A stretch of DNA of 64,000 bases from Litoditis marina (GCA_964036275.1 OZ038435.1:22736559-22800558); one strand, 5' to 3'. Numbered from the stretch's first letter, positions 24,538 to 39,466 are shown. The notes: generated from the sequence alone by a model not told the origin. Translations and numbers: made by a program.

Positions 24538-27500
24538 TCTTAACATGACCGATTTAATGTAGTAGGCCAGTGTTGATAAACCTTCTCTTACGTTACTTTC
24601 ATGAAGTTATATGTTACTCATTGAGAATAAATTGATGTTTCAAGGTTTCTCCCAATTTCCCACGAGAAACGTGACTTAGTACACGCAGGGAGAACATAAT
24701 TGTAATTGTCTAAACATGACCGATTTAATGTAGTAGGCCAGTGTGATAAACCTTCTCTTACGTTACTTTCATGAAGTTATATGTTACTCATTAAGAATAA
24801 GTTGATGTTTTGAGGTTCCTCCCAATTTCCACGAGAAACGTGACTTAGTACACGCAGGGAAAACATAATTGTAATTGTCTAAACATGACCGATTTAATGT
24901 GGTAGGCCAGTGTTGATAAACCTTCTCTTACGTTACTTTCATGAAGTTATATGTTACTCATTGAGAATAAATTGATGTTTCAAGGTTCCTCCCAATTTCC
25001 CACGAGAAACGTGACTCAGTACACGCAGGGAGAACATAATTGTAATTGTCTAAACATGACCGATTTAATGTAGTAGGCCAGTGTTGATAAACCTTCTCTT
25101 ACGTTACTTTCATGAAGTTATATGTTACTCATTGAGAATAAATTGATGTTTCAAGGTTCCTCCCAACTTCCCACGAGAAACGTGACTTAGTACACGCAGG
25201 GAGAACATAATTGTAATTGTCTAAACATGAACGATTTAATGTAGTAGGCCGGTGTTGATAAACCTTCTCTTACGTTACTTTCATGAAGTTATATGTTACT
25301 CATTGAGAATAAGTTGATGTTTCGAGGTTCCTCCCAATTTCCCACGAGAAACGTGATTTAGTACACGCAGGGAGAACATAATTGTAATTGTCTAACATGA
25401 CCGATTTAATGTAGTAGGCCAGTGTTGATGAACCTTCTCTTACGTTACTTTCATGAAGTTATATGTTACCCATTGAGAATAAATTGATGTTTCAAGGTTC
25501 CTCCCAATTTCCACGAGAAACGTGACTTAGTACACGCAGGGAGAACATAATTGTAATTGTCTTATCATGACCGATTTAATGTAGTAGGCCAGTTTTGATA
25601 AACCATCTTATACGTTACCTTCATGAAGTTATATGTTACTCATTGAAAATTAATTGATGTCTCGAGGTTCCTCCCAATTTCCACGAGAAACGTGACTTAG
25701 TACACGCAGGGAGAACATAATTGTAATTGTCTAAACATGACCGATTTAATGTAGTAGGCCAGTGTTGATAAACCTTCTCTTACGTTACTTTCATGAAGTT
25801 ATATGTTACTCATTGAGAATAAATTGATGTTTCAAGGTTCCTCCCAATTTCCCACAAGAAACGTGACTTAGTACACGCAGGGAGAACATAATTGTAATTG
25901 TCTAAACATGACCGATTTAATGTAGTAGAATAAGTTGCCAGTGTTGATAAACCTTCTCTTACGTTACTTTCATGAAGTTATATGTTACTCATTGAGATAA
26001 GTTGATGTTTCGAGGTTCCTCCCAATTTCCCACGAGAACGTGGCTTTGTACACGCAGGGAGAACATAATTGTAATTGTCTAAACATGACCGATTTAATGT
26101 AGTAGGCCAGTGTTGATAAACCTTCTCTTACGTTACTTTCATGAAGTTATATGTTACTCATTGAGAATAAATTGATGTTTCAAGGTTCCTCCCAATTTCC
26201 ACGAGAAACGTGACTTAGTACACGCAGGGAGAACATAATTGTAATTGTCTAAACATGACCGATTTAATGTAGTAGGCCAGTGTTGATAAACCTTCTCTTA
26301 CGTTACTTTCATGAAGTTGTATGTTACTCATTAAGAATAAGTTGATGTTTTGAGGTTCCTCCCAATTTCCCACGAGAACGTGACTTAGTACACGCAGGAG
26401 AACATAATTGTAATTGTCTAAACATGACCGATTTAATGTGGTAGGCCAGTGTTGATAAACCTTCTCTTACGTTACTTTCATGAAGTTATATGTTACTCAT
26501 TGAGAATAAATTGATGTTTCAAGGTTCCTCCCAATTTCCCACGAGAAACGTGACTTAGTACACGCAGGGAGAACATAATTGTAATTGTCTAAACATGACC
26601 GATTTAATGTAGTAGGCCAGTGTTGATAAACCTTCTCTTACGTTACCTTCATGAAGTAATATGTTACTCATTGAAAATAAATTGTGTCTCGAGGTTCCTC
26701 CCAATTTCCCACGAGACACGTGACTTAGTACACGCAGGGAGAACATAATTGTAATTGTCTAAACATGACCGATTTAATGTAGTAGGCCAGTGTTGATAAA
26801 CCTTCTCTTACGTTACTTTCATGAAGTTATATGTTACTCATTGAGAATAAATTGATGTCTCGAGGTTTCTCCCAATTTCCCACGAGACACGTGACTTAGT
26901 ACACGCAGGGAGAACATAATTTTAATTGTCTTAACATGACCGATTTAATGTAGTAGGCCAGTGTTGATAAACCTTCTCTTACGTTACTTTCTTGAAGTTA
27001 TATGTTACTCATTGAGAATAAATTGATGTTTCAAGGTTCCTCCCAATTTCCCACGAGAAACGTGACTTAGTACACGCAGGGAGAACATAATTGTAATTGT
27101 CTAAACATGACCGATTTAATGTAGTAGGCCAGTGTTGATAAACCATCTTATACGTTACCTTCATGAAGTAATATGTTACTCATTGAGAATAAGTTGATGT
27201 TTCGAGGTTCCTCCCAATTTCCCACGAGAAAACGTGACTTAGTACACGCAGGGAGAACATAATTGTAATTGTCTAAACATGACCGATTTAATGTAGTAGG
27301 CCAGTGTTGATAAACCTTCTCTTACGTTACTTTCATGAAGTTATATGTTACTCATTGAGAATAAGTTGATGTTTCGAGGTTCCTCCCAATTTCCCACGAG
27401 AAACGTGACTTAGTACACGCAGGGAGAACATAATTGTAATTGTCTAAACATGACCGATTCAATGTAGTAGGCCAGTGTTGATAAACCTTCTCTTACGTTA

Positions 27501-28902
27501 CTTTCATGAAGTTATATGTTACCCATTGAGAATAAATTGATGTTTCAAGGTTCCTCCCGATTTCCCACGAGAAACGTGACTTAGTACACGCAGGGAGAAC
27601 ATAATTGTAATTGTCTTATCATGACCGATTTAATGTAGTAGGCCAGTTTTGATAAACCATCTTATACGTTACCTTCATGAAGTTATATGTTACTCATTGA
27701 AAATTAATTGATGTCTCGAGGTTCCTCCCAATTTCCCACGAGAAACGTGACTTAGTACACGCAGGAGAACATAATTGTAATTGTCTAAACATGACCGATT
27801 TAATGTAGTAGGCCAGTGTTGATAAACCTTCTCTTACGTTACTTTCATGGAGTTATATGTTACTCATTGAGAATAAATTGATGTTTCAAGGTTCCTCCCA
27901 ATTTCCACAAGAAACGTGACTTAGTACACGCAGGGAGAACATAATTGTAATTGTCTAAACATGACCGATTTAATGTAGTAGAATAAGTTGCCAGTGTTGA
28001 TAAACCTTCTCTTACGTTACTTTCATGAAGTTATATGTTACTCATTGAGAATAAGTTGATGTTTCGAGGTTCCTCCCAACTTCCCACGAGAAACGTGACT
28101 TAGTACACGCAGGGAGAACATAATTGTAATTGTCTAAACATGACCGATTTAATGTAGTAGGCAGTGTTGATAAACCTTCTCTTACGTTACTTTCATGAAG
28201 TTATATGTTACTCATTGAGAATAAATTGATGTTTCAAGGTTCCTCCCAACTTCCCACGAGAAACGTGACTTAGTACACGCAGGGAGAACATAATTGTAAT
28301 TGTCTAAACATGAACGATTTAATGTAGTAGGCCGGTGTTGATAAACCTTCTCTTACGTTACTTTCATGAAGTTATATGTTACTCATTGAGAATAAGTTGA
28401 TGTTTCGAGGTTCCTCCCAATTTCCCACGAGAAACGTGACTTAGTACACGCAGGGAGAACATAATTGTAATTGTCTAAACATGACCGATTTAATGTAGTA
28501 GGCCAGTGTTGATGACCTTCTCTTACGTTACTTTCATGAAGTTATATGTTACCATTGAGAATAAATTGATGTTTCAAGGTTCCTCTCAATTTCCCACGAG
28601 AAACGTGACTTAGTACACGCAGGGAGAACATAATTGTAATTGTCTTATCATGACCGATTTAATGTAGTAGGCCAGTTTTGATAAACCATCTTATACGTTA
28701 CCTTCATGAAGTTATATGTTACTCATTGAAAATTAATTGATGTCTCGAGGTTCCTCCCAATTTCCCACGAGAAACGTGACTTAGTACACGCAGGGAGAAC
28801 ATAATTGTAATTGTCTAAACATGACCGATTTAATGTAGTAGGCCAGTGTTGATAAACCTTCTCTTACGTTACTTTCATGAAGTTATATGTTACTCATTGA
28901 GA

Positions 28903-28946
28903 ATAAATTGATGTTTTTTCATGAAGTTATATGTTACTCATTGAGA
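28903..28946 (+). repeat. 44-bp truncated monomer
   Basis: A 127-bp internal deletion joins GATGTTT directly to TTTCATGAAG through shared T residues. The mirror image, CATGAAAAAACATC, is in the other palindrome arm near 50060. This is one of the best single markers of the symmetry. Confidence 0.9.
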
Positions 28947-30932
28947 ATAAGTTGATGTTTCGAGGTTCCTCCCAATTTCCCACGAGAAACGTGGCTTAGT
29001 ACACGCAGGGAGAACATAATTGTAATTGTCTAAACATGACCGATTTAATGTAGTAGGCCAGTGTTGATAAACCTTCTCTTACGTTACTTTCATGAAGTTA
29101 TATGTTACTCATTGAGAATAAATTGATGTTTCAAGGTTCCTCCCAATTTCCACGAGAAACGTGACTTAGTACACGCAGGGAGACATAATTGTAATTGTCT
29201 AAACATGACCGATTTAATGTAGTAGGCCAGTGTTGATAAACCTTCTCTTACGTTACTTTCAGAAGTTGTATGTTACTCATTAAGAATAAGTTGATGTTTT
29301 GAGGTTCCTCCCAATTTCCCACGAGAAACGTGACTTAGTACACGCAGGGAGAACATAATTGTAATTGTCTAAACATGACCGATTTAATGTGGTAGGCCAG
29401 TGTTGATAAACCTTCTCTTACGTTACTTTCATGAAGTTATATGTTACTCATTGAGAATAAATTGATGTTTCAAGGTTCCTCCCAATTTCCCACGAGAAAC
29501 GTGACTTAGTACACGCAGGGAGAACATAATTGTAATTGTCTAAACATTACCGATTTAATGTAGTAGGCCAGTGTTGATAAACCTTCTCTTACGTTACCTT
29601 CATGAAGTAATATGTTACTCATTGAAAATAAATTGGTGTCTCGAGGTTCCTCCCAATTTCCCACGAGACACGTGACTTAGTACACGCAGGGAGAACATAA
29701 TTGTAATTGTCTAAACATGACCGATTTAATGTAGTAGGCCAGTGTTGATAAACCTTCTCTTACGTTACTTTCATGAAGTTATATGTTACTCATTGAGAAT
29801 AAATTGATGTCTCGAGGTTCCTCCCAATTTCCCACGAGACACGTGACTTAGTACACGCAGGGAGAACATAATTGTAATTGTCTTAACATGACCGATTTAA
29901 TGTAGTAGGCCAGTGTTGATAAACCTTCTCTTACGTTACTTTCTTGAAGTTATATGTTACTCATTGAGAATAAATTGATGTTTCAAGGTTCCTCCCAATT
30001 TCCCACGAGAAACGTGACTTAGTACACGCAGGGAGAACATAATTGTAATTGTCTAAACATGACCGATTTAATGTAGTAGGCCAGTGTTGATAAACCATCT
30101 TATACGTTACCTTCATGAAGTAATATGTTACTCATTGAGAATAAGTTGATGTTTCGAGGTTCCTCCCAATTTCCCACGAGAAACGTGACTTAGTACACGC
30201 AGGGAGAACATAATTGTAATTGTCTAAACATGACCGATTTAATGTAGTAGGCCAGTGTTGATAAACCTTCTCTTACGTTACTTTCATGAAGTTATATGTT
30301 ACTCATTGAGAATAAGTTGATGTTTCGAGGTTCCTCCCAATTTCCCACGAGAAACGTGACTTAGTACACGCAGGGAGAACATAATTGTAATTGTCTAAAC
30401 ATGACCGATTCAATGTAGTAGGCCAGTGTTGATAAACCTTCTCTTACGTTACTTTCATGAAGTTATATGTTACCCATTGAGAATAAATTGATGTTTCAAG
30501 GTTCCTCCCGATTTCCCACGAGAAACGTGACTTAGTACACGCAGGGAGAACATAATTGTAATTGTCTTATCATGACCGATTTAATGTAGTAGGCCAGTTT
30601 TGATAAACCATCTTATACGTTACCTTCATGAAGTTATATGTTACTCATTGAAAATTAATTGATGTCTCGAGGTTCCTCCCAATTTCCCACGAGAAACGTG
30701 ACTTAGTACACGCAGGGAGAACATAATTGTAATTGTCTAAACATGACCGATTTAATGTAGTAGGCCAGTGTTGATAACCTTCTCTTACGTTACTTTCATG
30801 GAGTTATATGTTACTCATTGAGAATAAATTGATGTTTCAAGGTTCCTCCCAATTTCCCACAGAAACGTGACTTAGTACACGCAGGGAGAACATAATTGTA
30901 ATTGTCTAAACATGACCGATTTAATGTAGTAG

Positions 30933-32656
30933 AATAAGTTGCCAGTGTTGATAAACCTTCTCTTACGTTACTTTCATGAAGTTATATGTTACTCATTGAG
31001 AATAAGTTGATGTTTCGAGGTTCCTCCCAATTTCCACGAGAAACGTGGCTTAGTACACGCAGGGAGAACATAATTGTAACTGTCTAAACATGACCGATTC
31101 AATGTAGTAGGCCAGTGTTGATAAACCTTCTCTTACGTTACTTTCATGAAGTTATATGTTACCCATTGAGAATAAATTGATGTTTCAAGGTTCCTCCCGA
31201 TTTCCCACGAGAAACGTGACTTAGTACACGCAGGGAGAACATAATTGTAATTGTCTTATCATGACCGATTTAATGTAGTAGGCCAGTTTTGATAAACCAT
31301 CTTATACGTTACCTTCATGAAGTTATATGTTACTCATTGAAAATTAATTGATGTCTCGAGGTTCCTCCCAATTTCCCACGAGAAACGTGACTTAGTACAC
31401 GCAGGGAGAACATAATTGTAATTGTCTAAACATGACCGATTTAATGTAGTAGGCCAGTGTTGATAAACCTTCTCTTACGTTACTTTCATGGAGTTATATG
31501 TTACTCATTGAGAATAAATTGATGTTTCAAGGTTCCTCCCAATTTCCCACAAGAAACGTGACTTAGTACACGCAGGGAGAACATAATTGTAATTGTCTAA
31601 ACATGACCGATTTAATGTAGTAGAATAAGTTGCCAGTGTTGATAAACCTTCTCTTACGTTACTTTCATGAAGTTATATGTTACTCATTGAGAATAAGTTG
31701 ATGTTTCGAGGTTCCTCCCAACTTCCCACGAGAAACGTGACTTAGTACACGCAGGGAGAACATAATTGTAATTGTCTAAACATGACCGATTTAATGTAGT
31801 AGGCCAGTGTTGATAAACCTTCTCTTACGTTACTTTCATGAAGTTATATGTTACTCATTGAGAATAAATTGATGTTTCAAGGTTCCTCCCAACTTCCCAC
31901 GAGAAACGTGACTTAGTACACGCAGGGAGAACATAATTGTAATTGTCTAAACATGAACGATTTAATGTAGTAGGCCGGTGTTGATAAACCTTCTCTTACG
32001 TTACTTTCATGAAGTTATATGTTACTCATTGAGAATAAGTTGATGTTTCGAGGTTCCTCCCAATTTCCCACGAGAAACGTGACTTAGTACACGCAGGAGA
32101 ACATAATTGTAATTGTCTAAACATGACCGATTTAATGTAGTAGGCCAGTGTTGATGAACCTTCTCTTACGTTACTTTCATGAAGTTATATGTTACCCATT
32201 GAGAATAAATTGATGTTTCAAGGTTCCTCCCAATTTCCCACGAGAAACGTGACTTAGTACACGCAGGGAGAACATAATTGTAATTGTCTTATCATGACCG
32301 ATTTAATGTAGTAGGCCAGTTTTGATAAACCATCTTATACGTTACCTTCATGAAGTTATATGTTACTCATTGCAAATTAATTGATGTCTCGAGGTTCCTC
32401 CCAATTTCCCACGAGAAACGTGACTTAGTACACGCAGGGAGAACATAATTGTAATTGTCTAAACATGACCGATTTAATGTAGTAGGCCAGTGTTGATAAA
32501 CCTTCTCTTACGTTACTTTCATGGAGTTATATGTTACTCATTGAGAATAAATTGATGTTTCAAGGTTCCTCCCAATTTCCCACAAGAAACGTGACTTAGT
32601 ACACGCAGGGAGAACATAATTGTAATTGTCTAAACATGACCGATTTAATGTAGTAG
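30933..32656 (+). repeat. 10-monomer higher-order repeat, copy 1
   Basis: A 1724-bp unit: ten monomers, two of them lengthened by the 8-bp AATAAGTT insertion. The next copy follows directly. Shared markers are TAACTGTCTAAAC (31079 and 32803), TTATCATGACC (31254 and 32978), and the AACGATTTAATG with GCCGGTG monomer (about 31955 and 33675). A partial related unit lies at about 27.9-28.7 kb. Confidence 0.82.
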
Positions 32657-34376
32657 AATAAGTTGCCAGTGTTGATAAACCTTCTCTTACGTTACTTTCA
32701 TGAAGTTATATGTTACTCATTGAGAATAAGTTGATGTTTCGAGGTTCCTCCCAATTTCCCACGAGAAACGTGGCTTAGTACACGCAGGGAGAACATAATT
32801 GTAACTGTCTAAACATGACCGATTCAATGTAGTAGGCCAGTGTTGATAAACCTTCTCTACGTTACTTTCATGAAGTTATATGTTACCCATTGAGAATAAA
32901 TTGATGTTTCAAGGTTCCTCCCGATTTCCACGAGAAACGTGACTTAGTACACGCAGGGAGAACATAATTGTAATTGTCTTATCATGACCGATTTAATGTA
33001 GTAGGCCAGTTTGATAAACCATCTTATACGTTACCTTCATGAAGTTATATGTTACTCATTGAAAATTAATTGATGTCTCGAGGTTCCTCCCAATTTCCCA
33101 CGAGAAACGTGACTTAGTACACGCAGGGAGAACATAATTGTAATTGTCTAAACATGACCGATTTAATGTAGTAGGCCAGTGTTGATAAACCTTCTCTTAC
33201 GTTACTTTCATGGAGTTATATGTTACTCATTGAGAATAAATTGATGTTTCAAGGTTCCTCCCAATTTCCCACAAGAAACGTGACTTAGTACACGCAGGGA
33301 GAACATAATTGTAATTGTCTAAACATGACCGATTTAATGTAGTAGAATAAGTTGCCAGTGTTGATAAACCTTCTCTTACGTTACTTTCATGAAGTTATAT
33401 GTTACTCATTGAGAATAAGTTGATGTTTCGAGGTTCTCCCAACTTCCCACGAGAAACGTGACTTAGTACACGCAGGGAGAACATAATTGTAATTGTCTAA
33501 ACATGACCGATTTAATGTAGTAGGCCAGTGTTGATAACCTTCTCTTACGTTACTTTCATGAAGTTATATGTTACTCATTGAGAATAAATTGATGTTTCAA
33601 GGTTCCTCCCAACTTCCCACGAGAAACGTGACTTAGTACACGCAGGGAGAACATAATTGTAATTGTCTAAACATGAACGATTTAATGTAGTAGGCCGGTG
33701 TTGATAAACCTTCTCTTACGTTACTTTCATGAAGTTATATGTTACTCATTGAGAATAAGTTGATGTTTCGAGGTTCCTCCCAATTTCCCACGAGAAACGT
33801 GACTTAGTACACGCAGGGAGAACATAATTGTAATTGTCTAAACATGACCGATTTAATGTAGTAGGCCAGTGTTGATGAACCTTCTCTTACGTTACTTTCA
33901 TGAAGTTATATGTTACCCATTGAGAATAAATTGATGTTTCAAGGTTCCTCCCAATTTCCCACGAGAAACGTGACTTAGTACACGCAGGGAGAACATAATT
34001 GTAATTGTCTTATCATGACCGATTTAATGTAGTAGGCCAGTTTTGATAAACCATCTTATACGTTACCTTCATGAAGTTATATGTTACTCATTGAAAATTA
34101 ATTGATGTCTCGAGGTTCCTCCCAATTTCCCACGAGAAACGTGACTTAGTACACGCAGGGAGAACATAATTGTAATTGTCTAAACATGACCGATTTAATG
34201 TAGTAGGCCAGTGTTGATAAACCTTCTCTTACGTTACTTTCATGAAGTTATATGTTACTCATTGAGAATAAATTGATGTTTCAAGGTTCCTCCCAATTTC
34301 CCACAAGAAACGTGACTTAGTACACGCAGGAGAACATAATTGTAATTGTCTAAACATGACCGATTTAATGTAGTAG
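32657..34376 (+). repeat. 10-monomer higher-order repeat, copy 2
   Basis: Direct continuation of the previous unit with the same marker order, about 1720 bp because of a few one-base deletions. One monomer has the private ATTGCAAATTAATTG variant in the neighbouring copy (32373), mirrored at 46597 in the opposite arm. Confidence 0.8.
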
Positions 34377-35699
34377 AATAAGTTGCCAGTGTTGATAAAC
34401 CTTCTCTTACGTTACTTTCATGAAGTTATATGTTACTCATTGAGAATAAGTTGATGTTTCGAGGTTCCTCCAATTTCCCACGAGAAACGTGGCTTAGTAC
34501 ACGCAGGGAGAACATAATTGTAATTGTCTGAACATGACCGATTTAATGTAGTAGGCCAGTGTTGATAAACCTTCTCTTACGTTACTTTCATCAAGTTATA
34601 TGTTACTCATTGAGATAAATTGATGTTTCAAGGTTCCTCCCAATTTCCCACGAGAAACGTGACTTAGTACACGCAGGGAGAACATAATTGTAATTGTCTA
34701 AACATGACCGATTTAATGTAGTAGGCCAGTGTTGATAACCTTCTCTTACGTTACTTTCATGAAGTTGTATGTTACTCATTAAGAATAAGTTGATGTTTTG
34801 AGGTTCCTCCCAATTTCCCACGACAAACGTGACTTAGTACACGCAGGGAGAACATAATTGTAATTGTCTAAACATGACCGATTTAATGTGGTAGGCCAGT
34901 GTTGATAAACCTTCTCTTACGTTACTTTCATGAAGTTATATGTTACTCATTGAGAATAAATTGATGTTTCAAGGTTCCTCCCAATTTCCCACGAGAAACG
35001 TGACTTAGTACACGCAGGAGAACATAATTGTAATTGTCTAAACATGACCGATTTAATGTAGTAGGCCAGTGTTGATAAACTTCTCTTACGTTACCTTCAT
35101 GAAGTAATATGTTACTCATTGAAAATAAATGGTGTCTCGAGGTTCCTCCCAATTTCCCACGAGACACGTGACTTAGTACACGCAGGGAGAACATAATTGT
35201 AATTGTCTAAACATGACCGATTTAATGTAGTAGGCCAGTGTTGATAAACCTTCTCTTACGTTACTTTCATGAAGTTATATGTTACTCATTGAGAATAAAT
35301 TGATGTTTCAAGGTTCCTCCCAATTTCCCACGAGAAACGTGACTTAGTACACGCAGGGAGAACATAATTGTAATTGTCTAAACATGACCGATTTAATGTA
35401 GTAGGCCAGTGTTGATAAACCATCTTATACGTTACCTTCATGAAGTAATATGTTACTCATTGAGAATAAGTTGATGTTTCGAGGTTCCTCCCAATTTCCC
35501 ACGAGAAACGTGACTTAGTACACGCAGGGAGAACATAATTGTAATTGTCTAAACATGACCGATTTAATGTAGTAGGCCAGTGTTGATAAACCTTCTCTTA
35601 CGTTACTTTCATGAAGTTATATGTTACTCATTGAGAATAAGTTGATGTTTCGAGGTTCCTCCCAATTTCCCACGAGAAACGTGACTTAGTACACGCAGG

Positions 35700-37300
35700 G
35701 AGAACATAATTGTAATTGTCTAAACATGACCGATTCAATGTAGTAGGCCAGTGTTGATAAACCTTCTCTTACGTTACTTTCATGAAGTTATATGTTACCC
35801 ATTGAGAATAAATTGATGTTTCAAGGTTCCTCCCGATTTCCCACGAGAAACGTGACTTAGTACACGCAGGGAGAACATAATTGTAATTGTCTTAACATGA
35901 CCGATTTAATGTAGTAGGCCAGTGTTGATAAACCATCTTATACGTTACCTTCATGAAGTTATATGTTACTCATTGAAAATAAATTGATGTCTCGAGGTTC
36001 CTCCCAATTTCCCACGAGAAACGTGACTTAGTACACGCAGGGAGAACATAATTGTAATTGTCTAAACATGACCGATTTAATGTAGTAGGCCAGTGTTGAT
36101 AAACCTTCTCTTACGTTACTTTCATGAAGTTATATGTTACTCATTGAGAATAAATTGATGTTTCAAGGTTCCTCCCAATTTCCCACGAGACACGTGACTT
36201 AGTACACGCAGGGAGAACATAATTGTAATTGTCTAAACATGACCGATTTAATGTAGTAGGCCAGTGTTGATAAACCTTCTCTTACGTTACTTTCATGAAG
36301 TTATATGTTACTCATTGAGAATAAATTGATGTCTCGAGGTTCCTCCCAATTTCCCACGAGACACGTGACTTAGTACACGCAGGGAGAACATAATTGTAAT
36401 TGTCTTAACATGACCGATTTAATGTAGTAGGCCAGTGTTGATAAACCTTCTCTTACGTTACTTTCATGAAGTTATATGTTACTCATTGAGAATAAATTGA
36501 TGTTTCAAGGTTCCTCCCAATTTCCCACGAGAAACGTGACTTAGTACACGCAGGGAGAACATAATTGTAATTGTCTAAACATGACCGATTTAATGTAGTA
36601 GGCCAGTGTTGATAAACCATCTTATACGTTACCTTCATGAAGTAATATGTTACTCATTGAGAATAAGTTGATGTTTCGAGGTTCCTCCCAATTTTCCACG
36701 AGAAACGTGACTTAGTACACGCAGGGAGAACATAATTGTAATTGTCTAAACATGACCGATTAATGTAGTAGGCCAGTGTTGATAAACCTTCTCTTACGTT
36801 ACTTTCATGAAGTTATATGTTACTCATTGAGAATAAGTTGATGTTTCGAGGTTCCTCCCAATTTCCCACGAGAAACGTGACTTAGTACACGCAGGGAGAA
36901 CATAATTGTAATTGTCTAAACATGACCGATTCAATGTAGTAGGCCAGTGTTGATAAACCTTCTCTTACGTTACTTTCATGAAGTTATATGTTACCCATTG
37001 AGAATAAATTGATGTTTCAAGGTTCCTCCCGATTTCCCACGAGAAACGTGACTTAGTACACGCAGGGAGAACATAATTGTAATTGTCTTAACATGACCGA
37101 TTTAATGTAGTAGGCCAGTGTTGATAAACCATCTTATACGTTACCTTCATGAAGTTATATGTTACTCATTGAAAATAAATTGATGTCTCGAGGTTCCTCC
37201 CAATTTCCCACGAGAAACGTGACTTAGTACACGCAGGGAGAACATAATTGTAATTGTCTAAACATGACCGATTTAATGTAGTAGGCCAGTGTTGATAAAC
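35700..37300 (+). repeat. 7-monomer higher-order repeats
   Basis: The GATTCAATG marker recurs at 35734 and 36929, 1195 bp apart (7 x 171 = 1197). It is followed each time by TTACCCATTG, CTCCCGATTTCC, CATCTTATACG and GTCTCGAGG monomers in the same order. Edges are approximate. Confidence 0.65.
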
Positions 37301-38470
37301 TTCTCTTACGTTACTTTCATGAAGTTATATGTTACTCATTGAGAATAAATTGATGTTTCAAGTTCCTCCCAATTTCCACGAGAAACGTGACTTAGTACAC
37401 GCAGGGAGAACATAATTGTAATTGTCTAAATATGACCGATTTAATGTAGTAGGCCAGTGTTGATAAACCTTCTCACGTTACTTTCATGAAGTTATATGTT
37501 ACCCATTGAGAATAAATTGATGTTTCAAGGTTCCTCCCAATTTCCCACGAGAAACGTGACTTAGTACACGCGGGGAGAACATAATTGTAATTGTCTTAAC
37601 ATGACCGATTTAATGTAGTAGGCCAGTGTTGATAAACCATCTTATACGTTACCTTCATGAAGTTATATGTTACTCATTGAAAATAAATTGATGTCTCGAG
37701 GTTCCTCCCAATTTCCCACGAGAAACGTGACTTAGTACACGCAGGGAGAACATAATTGTAATTGTCTAAACATGACCGATTTAATGTAGTAGGCCAGTGT
37801 TGATAAACCTTCTCTTACGTTACTTTCATGAAGTTATATGTTACTCATTGAGAATAAATTGATGTTTCAAGGTTCCTCCCAATTTCCCACGAGAAACGTG
37901 ACTTAGTACACGCAGGAGAACATAATTGTAATTGTCTAAACATGACCGATTTAATGTAGTAGGCAGTGTTGATAAACCTTCTCACGTTACTTTCATGAAG
38001 TTATATGTTACCCATTGAGAATAAATTGATGTTTCAAGGTTCCTCCCAATTTCCCACGAGAAACGTGACTTAGTACACGCAGGGAGACATAATTGTAATT
38101 GTCTTAACATGACCGATTTAATGTAGTAGGCCAGTGTTGATAAACCATCTTATACGTTACCTTCATGAAGTTATATGTTACTCATTGAAAATAAATTGAT
38201 GTCTCGAGGTTCCTCCCAATTTCCCACGAGAAACGTGACTTAGTACACGCAGGGAGAACATAATTGTAATTGTCTAAACATGACCGATTTAATGTAGTAG
38301 GCCAGTGTTGATAAACCTTCTCTTACGTTACTTTCATGAAGTTATATGTTACTCATTGAGAATAAGTTGATGTTTCGAGGTTCCTCCCAATTTCCCACAG
38401 AAACGTGATTTAGTACACGCAGGGAGAACATAATTGTAATTGTCTAAACATGACCGATTTAATGTAGTAG

Positions 38471-38656
38471 AATAAGTTGCCAGTGTTGATAAACCTTCTC
38501 TTACGTTACTTTCATGAAGTTATATGTTACTCATTGAGAATAAGTTGATGTTTCGAGGTTCTCCCAATTTCCCACGAGAAACGTGGCTTAGTACACGCAG
38601 GGAGAACATAATTGTAATTGTCTAAACATGACCGATTTAATGTAGTAGAATAAGTT
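38471..38656 (+). repeat. Monomers with 8-bp AATAAGTT insertion (example pair)
   Basis: GTAGTAGGCCAGTG is changed to GTAGTAG-AATAAGTT-GCCAGTG, making a 179-bp monomer. The inserted octamer is identical to the AATAAGTT found elsewhere in each T-type monomer. The insertion occurs at 25929, 27982, 30933, 31624, 32657, 33346, 34377, 38471 and 38649, and nine times in mirror positions of 39480-54453. I found it nowhere else in the window. Confidence 0.85.
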
Positions 38657-39466
38657 GCCAGTGTTGATAAACCTTCTCTTACGTTACTTTCATGAAGTTA
38701 TATGTTACTCATTGAGAATAAGTTGATGTTTCGAGGTTCCTCCCAATTTCCCACGAGAAACGTGGCTTAGTACACGCAGGGAGAACATAATTGTAATTGT
38801 CTAAACATGACCGATTTAATGTAGTAGGCCAGTGTTGATAAACCTTCTCTTACGTTACTTTCATGAAGTTATATGTTACTCATTGAGAATAAATTGATGT
38901 TTCAAGGTTCCTCCCAATTTCCCACGAGAAACGTGAACTTAGTACACGCAGGGAGAACATAATTGTAATTGTCTAAACATGACCGATTTAATGTAGTAGG
39001 CCAGTGTTAATAAACCTTCTCTTACGTTACTTTCATGAAGTTGTATGTTACTCATTAAGAATAAGTTGATGTTTTGAGGTTCCTCCCAATTTCCCACGAG
39101 AAACGTGACTTAGTACACGCAGGAAGAACATAATTGTAATTGTCTAAACATGACCGATTTAATGTGGTAGGCCAGTGTTGATAAACCTTCTCTTACGTTA
39201 CTTTCATGAAGTTATATGTTACTCATTGAGAATAAATTGATGTTTCAAGGTTCCTCCCAATTTCCCACGAGAAACGTGACTTAGTACACGCAGGGAGAAC
39301 ATAATTGTAATTGTCTAAACATGACCGATTTAATGTAGTAGGCCAGTGTGATAAACCTTCTCTTACGTTACCTTCATGAAGTAATATGTTACTCATTGAA
39401 AATAAATTGGTGTCTCGAGGTTCCTCCCAATTTCCCACGAGACACGTGACTTAGTACACGCAGGGA

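Noticed and set aside
24256..24562. Open frames of 90-95 codons running through the N gap
   Set aside because: Most of their length is unknown bases; the remainder is satellite.
34603..35194. Satellite open frames of 72 and 83 codons (also at 26555, 39223, 39826 and 59143)
   Set aside because: They start from the same monomer frame (MFSLRVLSHVSRGK or MGNWEEP) and exceed 57 codons only where one-base indels shift the frame or, at 39826, where the stop falls in the next monomer. A 171-bp period keeps frame, and every frame has a stop in each normal monomer.
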